DNA from: Clonostachys chloroleuca
Taxonomy: Eukaryota > Ascomycota > Sordariomycetes > Hypocreales > Bionectriaceae
DNA: 64,000 nt
NCBI GenBank assembly: GCA_037952775.1
Contig: JBANAY010000001.1
Location: forward strand, 1-64,000
Direction of reading: 5' to 3'
Under the pieces are notes generated by a model that saw only the letters and a list, made by a program, of their open reading frames with translations, ran no database searches and was not told the origin of the DNA. Position numbers and translations under genes: made by a program. Of the stretch, positions 24,109 through 36,100 are shown in pieces (within the stretch, counting starts at the first letter, position 1; every line of letters begins with the position of its first letter).

Positions 24109-24843
24109 TCAAAGGAGACGAGAGTCTCCAGAGGAAGGGAATATACCAGCATGGCACCCATGCAAAACCACCTTGGCCGCAATACGGCGCTTCTCTTCTT
24201 CCTTGCGGCGCTTTGGCCGCGACTGTTCTCAAAGTTAGTATACGAGCTTCGAAACTATAGAATGAAAGCACTTACAGGGTCATTGGCCGCGAGGGCCAGG
24301 CTCTTGGTCTCTTAGACATAGTCCAAGAAAAAGAGTGCTATTGGGATGGCACCCTTGGGGCTATAAATACTAACATTAGCTGTAAAACGAGCATTAAACA
24401 AGCGAAAGGAAACTCATATTGGCTTGCAGGAGCCACCCAACCTGTACCGCTCATAGCGGCCAGGAAGGGGGCTCCCGTCCTCGTCAAGGCGGTCCCAATA
24501 CCGCCCGCAAGAGAGGCCCGCGAGGGCCGAGTTCAAACACCCCTCACAGGGGACCGCCCGCGGTCCCGGGGCACTGCAAAACAGTTAAACGAAGCTCAAA
24601 ACAATAGACAAAGGAGTAAACTTACTTCTGGAGGGCGAGGCGGGTAGCCTCGCGCTCCTCCTCCTCTTGGAGGCGGCGTGCGCGAGTCTCCTCGCGCTTC
24701 TTCTTGGCCTCCTCCTGCTGCTGCTTCTTGGCAGCAGCGGCGGCAGCAGAGGCACGAGTACTGGCGCTACAAACACTGATTAGCACTTGAAAACCGTAAT
24801 CCTAAACTCGAAACACTTACAAGAGGGAGGCAGCAGGGGGCAT
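24109..24843 (-). pseudogene. Antisense five-exon gene carried by the Copia element
   Basis: Exons 24843-24821, 24766-24626, 24573-24418, 24360-24276 and 24222-24109 join in frame to 173 codons. Introns are 54, 52, 57 and 53 nt, two with clear branch sites (GTGCTAATC, ACTAAC). The product has an Ala-rich start, a charged coiled coil (KKQQQEEAKKKREETRARR, ~22-40), a Cys module beginning VPCEGCLNSALAG (~63-75) and ending GGSC, then a basic SRPKRRKEEEKRR tail (~136-148) like a nuclear signal. Copy A is damaged: a TAA at 24314-24312, the third donor reading ATGAGT instead of GTGAGT, and Tyr-x2-Tyr (YERY) where a Cys-x2-Cys partner is expected. The same DNA exists in copy B, heavily mutated. Its function is unknown; a DNA- or RNA-binding accessory or regulatory role is a guess. 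Confidence 0.7.
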
Positions 24844-24849
24844 AGTGAA

Positions 24850-25556
24850 ATTGATCTATCAAACCATCAGTATGCACCCAAAACAACCCAGGAAAATAAA
24901 TAAACAAGGCTGGGAATATACTTACTGCTTACAAGAGAGAGAGAGAGTCTGAAAAATTGATTCCTATAATAATATTAGCAAAACTGCTAACCAACAGGAG
25001 TCGCGATACGAAAAAACGTACTAAGGAGGAATACTCACAAATACGCAATCAGCTGAGGAAAAGAGGAAAAAGAGAAGCTTCCTACGAGATCGCTATGAAA
25101 GTATTTATTCGAGGGCCATTTCACGCTTTCCCCTTTGCATCTTATATTGAGGGTTGCATTCAATAGGAGTTCTCACCTTGTAGCTCACTTTCATAATCGC
25201 GAACCTATTCAAACCATACGACAATAGGAAGTTCAATTGAACACACCATTCAATAGAGAAAACAAACGTATTCATTATAAACGCGCTTCGAAAAGCCCAA
25301 ATGATAAGGCAGGATAAAATTCAATACTGCAATACGAACTAACTGCTCAGCTTGTTCAAGCATCCTGACAATAACAATAATGAATTACGAGTATTGTTTC
25401 ATTGAAACCAACCTCGCCTATATAAACCCGACCTCGATTATTCTATTTCAACTTTTAATTCCTCTTCAACGATTTAATACCGCCGTACAGACAAACTGCC
25501 GGTAGGTATTCGATTTAATACCGCAGTGCAGACAATGGCTTCTGCCCTGGGGGGTG
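24850..25556. other. Non-coding 3' part of Copia A
   Basis: Lies upstream of the antisense gene and before the 3' LTR. It holds a GAGAGAGAGAGA tract (~24930), a TATATAAA box on the plus strand (~25418) followed by a pyrimidine-rich stretch, and a ~25-bp direct repeat with core CGATTTAATACCGC (~25470 and ~25509). It may contain the antisense promoter; no frame is supported. Confidence 0.5.
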
Positions 25557-25773
25557 TGTTGGAACCGAGGCTTCGTACAATTCGATACGATTAGTCATAA
25601 TCGAGGGCAGTTTGCCCTAAATACGCCTCCTTTCCCAGATTGGAAGAGCATTAGGCTCAAAGGAGAGGCGTATACTAAATTGCATAATTGTTCCTACCGG
25701 AAGCACCGGAACAGAAAAACTGAGATGAATAAAACAACACAATTTCTGCCTATCCAATGTGTGAGATCCAACA
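25557..25773 (+). repeat. 3' LTR of Copia A
   Basis: 217 bp, same ends as the 5' LTR and followed by the target duplication GTAGC. Confidence 0.96.
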
Positions 25774-25778
25774 GTAGC

Positions 25779-26214
25779 CCGGTCTCGGTCTTATGAGGTC
25801 ATTCAAGCATCCTTTTAGTATATGAATTACTAGGGATCTTCATATCCATAAGGCCGAGTTCATGATCTTCCTTCAACGTGCGCGTTTGATAGGATCAGAA
25901 CGCTCTTCGGGCTATCGGGACCGCGCCGATAGCTCGGTATTAGGTTTGATCGTCAGAGCCTTAGTTCGCGATAGTTCCTACCGGCTAGAGTGGCTCGAGC
26001 CGATAGGTCAGGGCTCTGACGATCGGGTCCAGTTTGGGTTGTCGCCTTCCAACCTAGCTAACTGACCCCTCCCGGTTATTGAACCTTATTTCTGCATTCG
26101 CGGCCGGTCCGGCTTCCACGGAATTCCTGATTGTATTTACTAGTGAATTGTATGTGCGTTCGAACAGGCTGGGCTGCGGGCTTCAACCTTCATAGATTAT
26201 CTCGGTAGTTGACG
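25779..26214. other. GC-rich spacer between the two Copia copies, with hairpins
   Basis: This is pre-insertion host sequence that continues from 18844 on the left and into 33159 on the right. It contains a 13-bp inverted repeat (GATCGTCAGAGCC at 25948-25960 and its complement at 26012-26024) and an 8-bp pair (GCTATCGG / CCGATAGC, near 25910-25932). CpG is plentiful, so it has escaped RIP. It may be the LTR of the Gypsy remnant to the right. No gene is recognised. Confidence 0.5.
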
Positions 26215-26219
26215 ATATC

Positions 26220-26443
26220 TGTTGGAACCGAGGCTTCGTGCAATTCGATATGATTAGTCATAATCGAGGGCGGTTTGCCCCAAATGCGCCTCCTTTCCCA
26301 GATTGGAAGAGCATTAGGCTCAAAGGAGAGGCGTATACTATGTAAATTGCATAATTGTTCCTACCGGAAGCACCGGAACAGCATAACTTAAGAAAAAAAT
26401 ACAACAATATAATTTCTGCCTATCCAATGTATGAGATCGAACA
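26220..26443 (+). repeat. 5' LTR of Copia B (nearly intact)
   Basis: 224 bp, TGTTGG...CGAACA. The gag start ATG (26427-26429) is intact within it, and the frame continues open to 26663 as the first ~79 residues of gag. Confidence 0.95.
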
Positions 26444-26663
26444 ATTAAGAGTCTCAGAGCCGTACTTCGTGAAGGCGACTGTAACTATAAAGACGAGCAC
26501 CAAACCGGTGATATTAAGCGTATTCAACTTAATTAAACAGCGAATCAATATCACGAAAGCGTTTGATATATCCGCTACCTTGAAAGAACCAGATAACTGG
26601 GATACCTTTAAACAGGCAGCTATAATAAATACAGCTAGTGAAAGGGTCCTGTATCTTATATAA
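26427..26663 (+). pseudogene. Start of Copia B gag, then destroyed
   Basis: The frame opens with MYEIEQLRVSEPYFVKAT inside the LTR and stops at TAA 26661-26663. This copy shows the probable original start of the polyprotein. Downstream the same frame is shredded by stops to about 31300. Confidence 0.85.
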
Positions 26664-29600
26664 CTTAAAGAAGCAAATAAATTTTATACTTATTAGCTTA
26701 AGGAGCTAGTAATCCCGGAATATTTATAATATAAAGCAAAAGTCCTAGTTATAGATATAAATAGAATATTAAGCTTTATTCAGGGAGAATAACCTATATA
26801 CTTATATATTAAGCTTCTTAATAAAGATAAGGAGGCCTATAAGGTTAAATAAACCTCCTATTAAACTCTAGTTACTTAATTTAATAGAGAGGCTGATAGA
26901 ATATATAATATATTTAAGTAGATAACTAAATATATAGCCCCTTATTATACTAAGACTTATACTCTAGTAATTATTTATACAGAAGAGAAAGATAATATTT
27001 ACCTCTTCTTTAAGAATTTAAAAGATATATATAGTATAAATAAGGCTGATAGGAGAAAATATATATAAGAAGTATATTCTAACTCTCTAAACCAGGCTAG
27101 AAAGCCTAAAATAGATTAGTAGGTCTGGATTAATAGTTAGGAGAAGGTAATAAGAATAGCTAGGCTTAGAAAGGTCCCTGATATACTGAGCTCTTCTGAA
27201 TAGTTTAGTAATCTAGAGAAGTACTTAGATTTAAAATTTAAATTACTTTTATAAATAGTAAAAAGCTAGAACTAATCTAAGATAGATAATAATATATATA
27301 AGCTATTAGTATTTATTAAATCCTTTAGAGATAAGCTCAGGACCTTTAAAAGAGGTTTAAATAAAGAGTTAAAACCTTATATTACTAAAGGAAACTTTAG
27401 CTTAATTTTTTAAGGAGAAAATCTACTAGATAAAAAGTAAAAGTAAGAAATAGAGGAAGAAATAACTAAATATAAGAATAAATAATAAAAGAAAGCTAGA
27501 AATAATAGATCTGATTATATTCTTTATAGGAATAAATATAAAGGTATTAATATAAAGAACTATTAGTTACTATTCTCTAAAAACCTATTACTCTATCTTA
27601 ATAAAGAGAAACTATAGTCTAATAAGTAGAAGAAATACTTAGAAGAGATCCCTAAGGCTTAGAAGCTCTATAATAAGCTTATTTAAGTAAAAGAAGAGTA
27701 GTATTAATAATTAGCTAATTAAAATTATATATTAAGCTATATAGTTACCTTCCTTATTAAGAATAATAGCTATCTACTATAATACTTAACTCTTTTTAAT
27801 TTAGGAACTATATTATATTTATTTAATAATATAATAAGATTTAGGAATTTTAAATAAATTACTAAAAGTAAGGAGGTTTTTATAGATTCTATAAGCTTCC
27901 TAATATTAGGATATAGTAAAGTAACCCTATAAGTATAAAATAAATAAAATAAACTATATTACTTCTATCTTAATTAAATAGCCTACTACTTATAAATAGG
28001 AGCTAATTTAATATTACTTCTGAAATTATAATAGTAAGGATATTAGTAGGATTAAAAGAATAATAAAGATTTAATTAAATATAATAGTAGATTAATACTT
28101 TATAAGCTAGATAATTACTATAACTAGTATATTATTAAATATAATATAGAAATACTAAAATAAACTATATTTACCCTATTCTAATATAGATTTATAATTT
28201 AGAGGAAGAAATTAAATAGGGGTAATTTAATTTATTAGTACTAGTATCTTAGATATCTAGAGCTAAAATTACTTAAATACTTAGTAATCTTAATAAATAG
28301 GGTATAAATAATAAGCTTAATAACTATTAAATATAATATATATAGCCTAGTAAAGATAAAATACTAAGAGAGCTATAAACTAAGAGAAAGAAGCTTAAAT
28401 CTAGAAGAGTACTTATTAATTAACTTCTATAACTTCTAAAAAGAAATTAGAGGCTATAACTTATATATAATTATAATAGATAGGAATTCTAACTTTATCT
28501 AGGATTATTATTTTAAAGACTAGAAGGAGTAAAATATTCTTTAAATACTAATATATCTAATTCAGATACTTAAAACTAGATATAAAATAACTATTAGATA
28601 CTTAGAAATAGATAATAAGTTTTAAAAGAGCTCTCTTATTTATATTTTCCTATATAATAAAGTAATTAATATAGAAGAATATACTTTCTGTATTTAATAA
28701 TAGAATAGCTTAGGTAAGTATTCTGAGGGGGTAGTAAAAGAGAAAGTAAAGCTATTAGTAATTAATAGTAATTTACTTAAGTAGCTATAGTCTAAACTAG
28801 TAAGAATAGCTATATATTTACTGAATAGAACCCTGAAGGTAAAGTTTAGATAGAAAATACTATATTAGAGCTTCTTTTTAATAATACTAACTATAAATCT
28901 AAAAGCTAAGATTTAACTAAAGGTTTTTTATTTAAAAATAATTAGCTATAAAGTATTTATAATAAATAAGATAGCCTAATTAAAGATATAATAACTTAGG
29001 TTATAGCTAGATCTAAAAGCCTAGATAAACTATCTAGTTAGATATAATTCCTAAAATATCTTCTAAGTTTAAAACCTAATTACTAATAATATCTATATTA
29101 CTAGGGATATAATCTTTAATAAAAAAGAATTATTTAATCTAAATAAGATTTAAATATATAAAACTATTAGGAAGTAAACCCTAGAGGAAATATAAAAGAA
29201 ACTCTAGTTAATACTTTAATCTAAATAGATTAATTAAGTAATAGAGCTAACTTAATAAGAAAATAAGCTTAAGATAGAAGAAATAAACTTTAAATAACTA
29301 ATTAATAATCTAGAGACTAGTACTAAAGTATAGGAAGAAGAAGAGTATATAGAAAATAATAAATATCTAATATATTACTTTATATCTCTTCTAATACTAC
29401 TTAAGAGCCTGGTAATAAGCCTTCTAATATATTTAATTAAGTTAGAAGGTTTATTATAAACTCTTAAACCCTCTAGTAAACTATTAATTACTCTTAACTA
29501 AGCCTTTTATACTAACTTACTAATTATTCTCTTAGTAAAAAGCTAAAATAGGGTCTAAACTAAAGCTATATATATTAGATATATATATAGATAACTAAAA

Positions 29601-32600
29601 CTAAAGATTAAGATTTAAACTAAATAAATACCTTTTAAATCTAAACCTTAAGGTTAGATATATTATTAGAGCTAGCTACTAGCTACTCCTAATATACCTA
29701 GAGACTTTAAAGGCTATAAGTTTAAGAGAGAATTTAAATAAGCTAAAATTAATTATTTAAAGAGCTATAAATAAATAAAAACTTAGATTAAGATTTTAAA
29801 GTTTAATTTAAAAATCTAAGACTTATAAATCTTAGACTATATATAGAGATATACTTATAAGTTTAATAAATATAGTTATCTTTAAAAGTTTAAAGTTAGG
29901 CTTATTACTTAAGGAGACTAATAGTAGAAAGCTACTACTAAAGAAACCTATACTATAATATTAGTAGGTAAATTATTTAGAATACTCCTAGTAATAACTA
30001 TAAGATTTAATCTTAAAATACTATAATATAATATAGTAAATATATTTATAAATACTAATCGACTAGGTAATATATTTATATAAATACTATCTAGTTATAG
30101 GAAGTATAATAAGGAGTTAAGTATCTTATTACTTAAGAAGGTACTCTATAGCCTATAAATTATATCTCTTTTATAGTAAATAGAGCTTAGTTTAATACTA
30201 TAAAGTATAGACTTTATACTAATTTACTATAAACTATATTATTATATTAAGTTAAGAATTCTATTATTCTTCTATATAGATAATATTATTATTATATATA
30301 AGAAGGGTAATAAAGCTACTATAAAAGCTATAGTTAAAGCTCTAAAGATAAAATATAATCTAATTAGTAGAAATAAGCTTTAATAGTTTCTTAGAATAGA
30401 GATTATCTAAGAGTATAATATATTATACCTATAGATAATACAGACTATATATCTAGAAAAGATATATAGATTATATACTTTAGATAGTAAGAATATAACT
30501 CCTATAGATAAAACTAAGCTCCTTCTAAATAATAGAATAGTAATATAAAAGGTAGCTAACTAGTATAAATAAGCAGTTAAATTAATTCTATATACTATAG
30601 TAATTTTAAGACTAGATATAGCTTTTATAGTCTCCTAGCTAGCTAGGTTTATAACTAACCCTAGCTAATAATACTATAAAGTAGTAAATTAAGTTTTAAA
30701 TTATCTAAATACTATTTATTATTTTACTCTATAATTCAGAGGAGGAAATAAGTATAAAATCTATAGTAATATCTTATTTACTAATAATATACTTAATTAT
30801 AAGAGTTTATAAGTTTATATAATAAAAGTATTTAAAAGTTTAATTAGCTAGTAGGCTAATAAGTAAGATATAGTTATAATATTAATAATAGAAGCTGAGT
30901 TTTTATTATTAGTATAAGTAGCTAAAGAAAGGTTATTCTAGTAGAGACTAATCTTAGAGCTAGGAATTAAGCTTAATAAGCCTAATTTATATCTTATATA
31001 TAATAACTAATAGATAATTAGTATTCTTTAATAGCTATTTAAAAAGTTAAAGATAAAGCTAAAATATATAGATATTTATAACTATTAGTTAAGAGAGTAT
31101 ATTTAGAATAAAATAATTTATATTTCCTATAAATAAAATATAAAATTAATTACTAATAGTCTAACTAAACCTTTTTAAAGAGTCTAGTTCTAAGAAAGCT
31201 ATAGATAACTTAAGCTAGTTAAGATTAAAGAAAAGATTAAGAAGAGAAGAAGAGATAAATTTAAAGAGAACTTAATAGAAGATATTATTATAGAACTATA
31301 ATAATAAGAGATATTTTATATAAATAAATATTAGAAATAGTAAAATAAACTTTAATTCTAATTATAAAAGCTATAGTAGAAGGGAGAGATCTTAACCTTA
31401 GGGCTAGAAGGCCTAATATAAACTAATAAAAGAAAATTCCTCTCTAAGAGCTAGAAAGCCTATTAAAATAACTAAACTATATTTATTTAAAGGAGATAAG
31501 AGTTTTTAGAGGAAGGGAATATACTAGTATAGTACCTATATAAAACTATCTTAATTATAATATAGTACTTCTCTTCTTTCTTATAGTATTTTAACTATAA
31601 TTATTCTTAAAGTTAGTATATAAGCTTTAAAACTATAGAATAAAAGTATTTATAGGGTTATTAGCTATAAGAGCTAAGCTCTTAATCTCTTAGATATAGT
31701 CTAAGAAAAAGAGTACTATTAGAATAGTACTCTTAGGGCTATAAATATTAATATTAGCTATAAAATAAGTATTAAATAAGTAAAAGAAAACTTATATTAG
31801 CTTATAGGAGCTATCTAATCTATACTACTTATAATAGCTAGGAAGAAAGCTCCTATTTTTATTAAGATAGTTCTAATACTATTTATAAGAGAGACCTATA
31901 AGAGCTAAGTTTAAATACTCCTTATAGGGGATTACTTATAGTCCTAGGGTACTATAAAATAGTTAAATAAAGCTTAAAATAATAGATAAAGAAGTAAACT
32001 TACTTCTAGAGGGTAAAATAGATAGTCTTATACTCCTCCTCCTTAGAGGTAGTATATATAAGTCTTCTTATACTTCTTCTTAATCTCCTCCTACTACTAT
32101 TTCTTAGTAGTAGTAATAGTAGTAGAGATATAAATACTAGTACTATAAATACTAATTAGTATTTAAAAACTATAATTCTAAATTTAAAATACTTATAAGA
32201 GAGAAATAGTAGAGAGTATAGTAAAATTAATCTATTAAACTATTAGTATATATTTAAAATAATCTAGAAAAATAAATAAATAAAGCTAGGAATATACTTA
32301 CTATTTATAAAAAAGAGAGAGAAAGTCTAAAAAATTAATTCTTATAATAATATTAATAAAACTATTAACTAATAGGAGTTATAATATAAAAAATATACTA
32401 AGGAGGAATACTTATAAATATATAATTAGCTAAGGAAAAGAGGAAAAAGAAAAGCTTTCTATAAGATTACTATAAAAGTATTTATTTAAGAGTTATTTTA
32501 TACTTTCCTCTTTATATCTTATATTAAGAGTTATATTTAATAGGAGTTCTTATTTTATAGCTTACTTTTATAATTATAAACCTATTTAAACTATATAATA

Positions 32601-32933
32601 ATAGGAAGTTTAATTAAATATACTATTTAATAAAGAAAATAAATATATTTATTATAAATATATTTTAAAAAGTCTAAATAATAAGATAGAATAAAATTTA
32701 ATATTATAATATAAACTAACTACTTAGTTTATTTAAGTAATCTAATAATAATAATAATAAATTATAAGTATTATTTTATTAAAACTAATTTTACCTATAT
32801 AAACCTAATCTTAATTATTCTATTTTAACTTTTAATTCCTTTTTAATAATTTAATACTATTATATAAATAAACTACTAGTAGATATTTAATTTAATACTA
32901 TAGTATAGATAATAGCTTCTGCTCTGGGGGGTA

Positions 32934-33153
32934 TATTAGAACTAAGGCTTTATATAATTTAATATAATTAGTTATAATTAAGAGCAGTTTACTCTAAATA
33001 TACCTTCTTTCCCAGATTAGAAGAGTATTAGGCTTAAAGGAGAAATATATACTAAATTATATAATTATTCCTACTGGAAGTACTAGAACAGTATAACTTA
33101 AGAAAAAAATATAATAATATAATTTCTACCTATCCAATGTATGAGATCGAACA
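32934..33153 (+). repeat. 3' LTR of Copia B (mutated)
   Basis: Starts TATTAGAACTAAGG, the mutated form of TGTTGGAACCGAGG. The final ~40 bp (CCAATGTATGAGATCGAACA) revert to the unmutated sequence. Confidence 0.93.
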
Positions 33154-33158
33154 ATATC

Positions 33159-36100
33159 TCTCTATCGCCCGCTTGGCACCAATAAATACCTTTATCTTCT
33201 GGTTTTAATTTAAACCTATTTCTGATTATTAGGCTGTACTAATTTAGATCTTACTACTTGATCGGAGTATATAATTATAATATAGGTACTAATCTAGCCT
33301 ATTAGAAAGCTAGCCTTATTAAAGTTATAGATATCCTTATTAAGGATACTATACTTAGCTATTATATTCTATATAAGGTTAAACTATAGTTAGATAATCT
33401 TAGGATCTTTATATAAGGCTCTCTAATAGTTATATTTATAAGATAGAACTATTTTAAGTAGTAGTTAGTACTTAATAAATTAAGAAACCTAATTAATACT
33501 AATATACTCTATATTATAGTTATATAGCAGGAGATTAGTTATATCTTCTATCTTAATAAGATATAGTAAAAATACTTAAGAATCTAGATTAAGAATTCTC
33601 TTAATAATAACCTATTTCTCTAGATTAGTAAGATTCTAATTACTATACTAAAAATCAGTTTAAGTAGTTTAGCTGTATTTCTATTACTATAGTATTATAT
33701 AGCTAATATTATAGATTAATACAGTCTTTTAGAGGCTTAATTTTAGGTCTTTCTATAAGGCTTAAAGGGCTAAATTAATTTAAGACTCTTTACTCTATAC
33801 TTATATATTTTTAAATAAGGGGAAGTAGAAGTAAAGTTAGAAAGATAGAAAATTAGGAAAAGTAATCTAATTACTAGTTTAATCTAACTACTAGTAGATT
33901 ATATTATAATTATTTTAAAAAAATACTATTTATAGAAAAACTCAAAATATAACTATTAGAATATAGTTAATAGAATTATAAAATCTTTATTATTAAAGAA
34001 GAAGAACTTAATTTTTATAAACTATATAACCTTATAGAACTTTAGTTATAAATATTCTATAAATATATTAATAATATGTTAGTAAAAGGCTATATATAAT
34101 TATTAACTTTATTTATAGATTACCCTATAATATTTATATCTAAGAAAAATAATAAACTTTATTTAGTTATTAATTATTAATAACTAAATAAGATTATATA
34201 TACAGATAGAATACTCTTATTACTAATTATAGAACTTAAAGATTAGTTATAGGATAAATAATAGTTTACTATATTAGATCTAAAGAAAGCTTATAATCTA
34301 ATATAAATTAAAGAAAGAGATAAATAGAAAATAATATTTAAAATAAAGTTTAGTCTCTATAAATATCTTATTATACCCTTTAGACTAATAAATATATCTA
34401 TAATATTCTAATAAATAATTAATTAAATACTCTAAAAGTATCTTAATATCTTTATAATTATATATCTTAATAATATCCTAATATTTTCTAATAATCTAGA
34501 AATATATAAGAAATATATATATTAAGTTTTAGAAAAACTAGAAAAAGTAAAACTTTTTATAGAACTAGAAAAAAGTTTCTTCTATATATAAGAAGTTAAC
34601 TTTTTAAAATATACTATTTAACTAAATAAAATATAAATAGAATAAAATAAGATTATTATAGTTAAAGATTAGAAAATACTAAAGTCTATTAAGAATATAT
34701 AAGCTTTTCTTAGATTTACTAATTATTATTAATATTTTATTAAGAATTATAGGAAAATTATTATATTCTTATATAATATTATAAAAAAAGAAATAGAATT
34801 CTAATAAAATAATAAATAATAGTAAGTATTTAATAAAATTAAGAATAAAATACTTTTAGAATCTATACTATAAATATTTAATTCTATAAAGAAAATAGAA
34901 TTTAAAACTAATACCTTGGATTTTATAATTAGTATATAACTTAGCTAAAAAAATAATAATAGAGTTTTATACCCTATAGTATTCTTCTTAAAAAAACTAT
35001 ATTATATAAAACTTAAATATCTTATTTATAATAAGGAATTTATAACTATTATATATATATTTAAAGAATTTAAATACTATTATTTAGGAATATAATATAA
35101 GATTAAGATATATATAGACTATAAGAATATTTAATATTTTACTATAATATAATAACTTAATAGATAATAAATATATTATACTAAATATTTATCTAAATTT
35201 AATTATAAAATTATATATTAAAAAGAATTAGAGAATAGAAGAGCTAATACTATTAGTTAGAAATCTAAGTATAAATAAATAATTTCTAAAATAAATAAAT
35301 AATTTCTAAAATAAATAAATAATTATTTATTATAAATAATAAAGAATATCTAGTATAGAAAACCTTAGATATTATATTAAAAGAAATAGTATATACTAAA
35401 GTCTAGATAGATATTATATTAGATATAAGGATACTATAGTAAGATATAAGAATAATATTTATTAAAGAGATCTATAAGTACTTACTCTTAGAATATTAAA
35501 GAGTTAAAAAAACTTTTAATAGAATAAAATAATATTATAATTACTCTAGCTTATAAAAAGATATATAAATTATAGTCTTAGAATATAATACTTATATATA
35601 AATTAAATCTATAAGATATAAACCCTATAGAGAACTTAAACTAATATAAGTACTAGAATAACTATAGTAATTAATATTCTTTAACTATATTATTAAGTTA
35701 TTATTATTAATAGAACTAATAATAGAAGTATAATATAATAGTATTTTAATTATTTTTAATAGATTTATATATAAATACTTTATTCTATATAAGGAAATAA
35801 GTTCTATAGAAGATTTTATATATTAATTCCTATAATATATAGTTAGTTACTATAGATTATCTAAAGAGATAATATTAGATAGAGAAATAATATTTACCTC
35901 TAAATTCTAATAATTACTTATAGTATAAATAGATATTAAATATAAACTCTTAATAGCTTACTATTCCTAGAGTAATAGATAAATAGAATATTTAAATTAA
36001 ATATTAGAATAATACTTATAAATATATATTAATTATAAATAAGATAATTAGATATAATTATTATCTATAGTATAAATTATATATAATAGTTTAGTATAAG

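Larger units (their letters stand above)
18845..25773 (+). mobile_element. Copia LTR retrotransposon copy A, full length (6,929 bp)
   Basis: Two 217-bp LTRs (18845-19061 and 25557-25773) begin TGTTGG and end CCAACA, and are flanked by the perfect 5-bp duplication GTAGC (18840-18844 and 25774-25778). Order gag, protease, integrase, RT, RNase H is that of Ty1/copia. A G-rich tract (GGGGGGTG, to 25556) precedes the 3' LTR as a purine tract. No primer-binding site matching a familiar tRNA was recognised after 19061. A 1.6-kb extra segment between pol and the 3' LTR holds an antisense gene. The copy is lightly RIP-mutated and defective. Confidence 0.97.
26220..33153 (+). mobile_element. Copia LTR retrotransposon copy B, heavily RIP-mutated (6,934 bp)
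   Basis: Same family and orientation as copy A, colinear over its full length. LTRs are 26220-26443 and 32934-33153, flanked by the perfect 5-bp duplication ATATC (26215-26219 and 33154-33158). From about 26660 on, nearly every CpA, TpG and CpG of copy A appears as TpA, TpA or TA here, destroying gag-pol and the antisense gene. The first ~440 bp and the last ~40 bp are almost unmutated, so the two LTRs differ greatly in damage. Confidence 0.97.
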
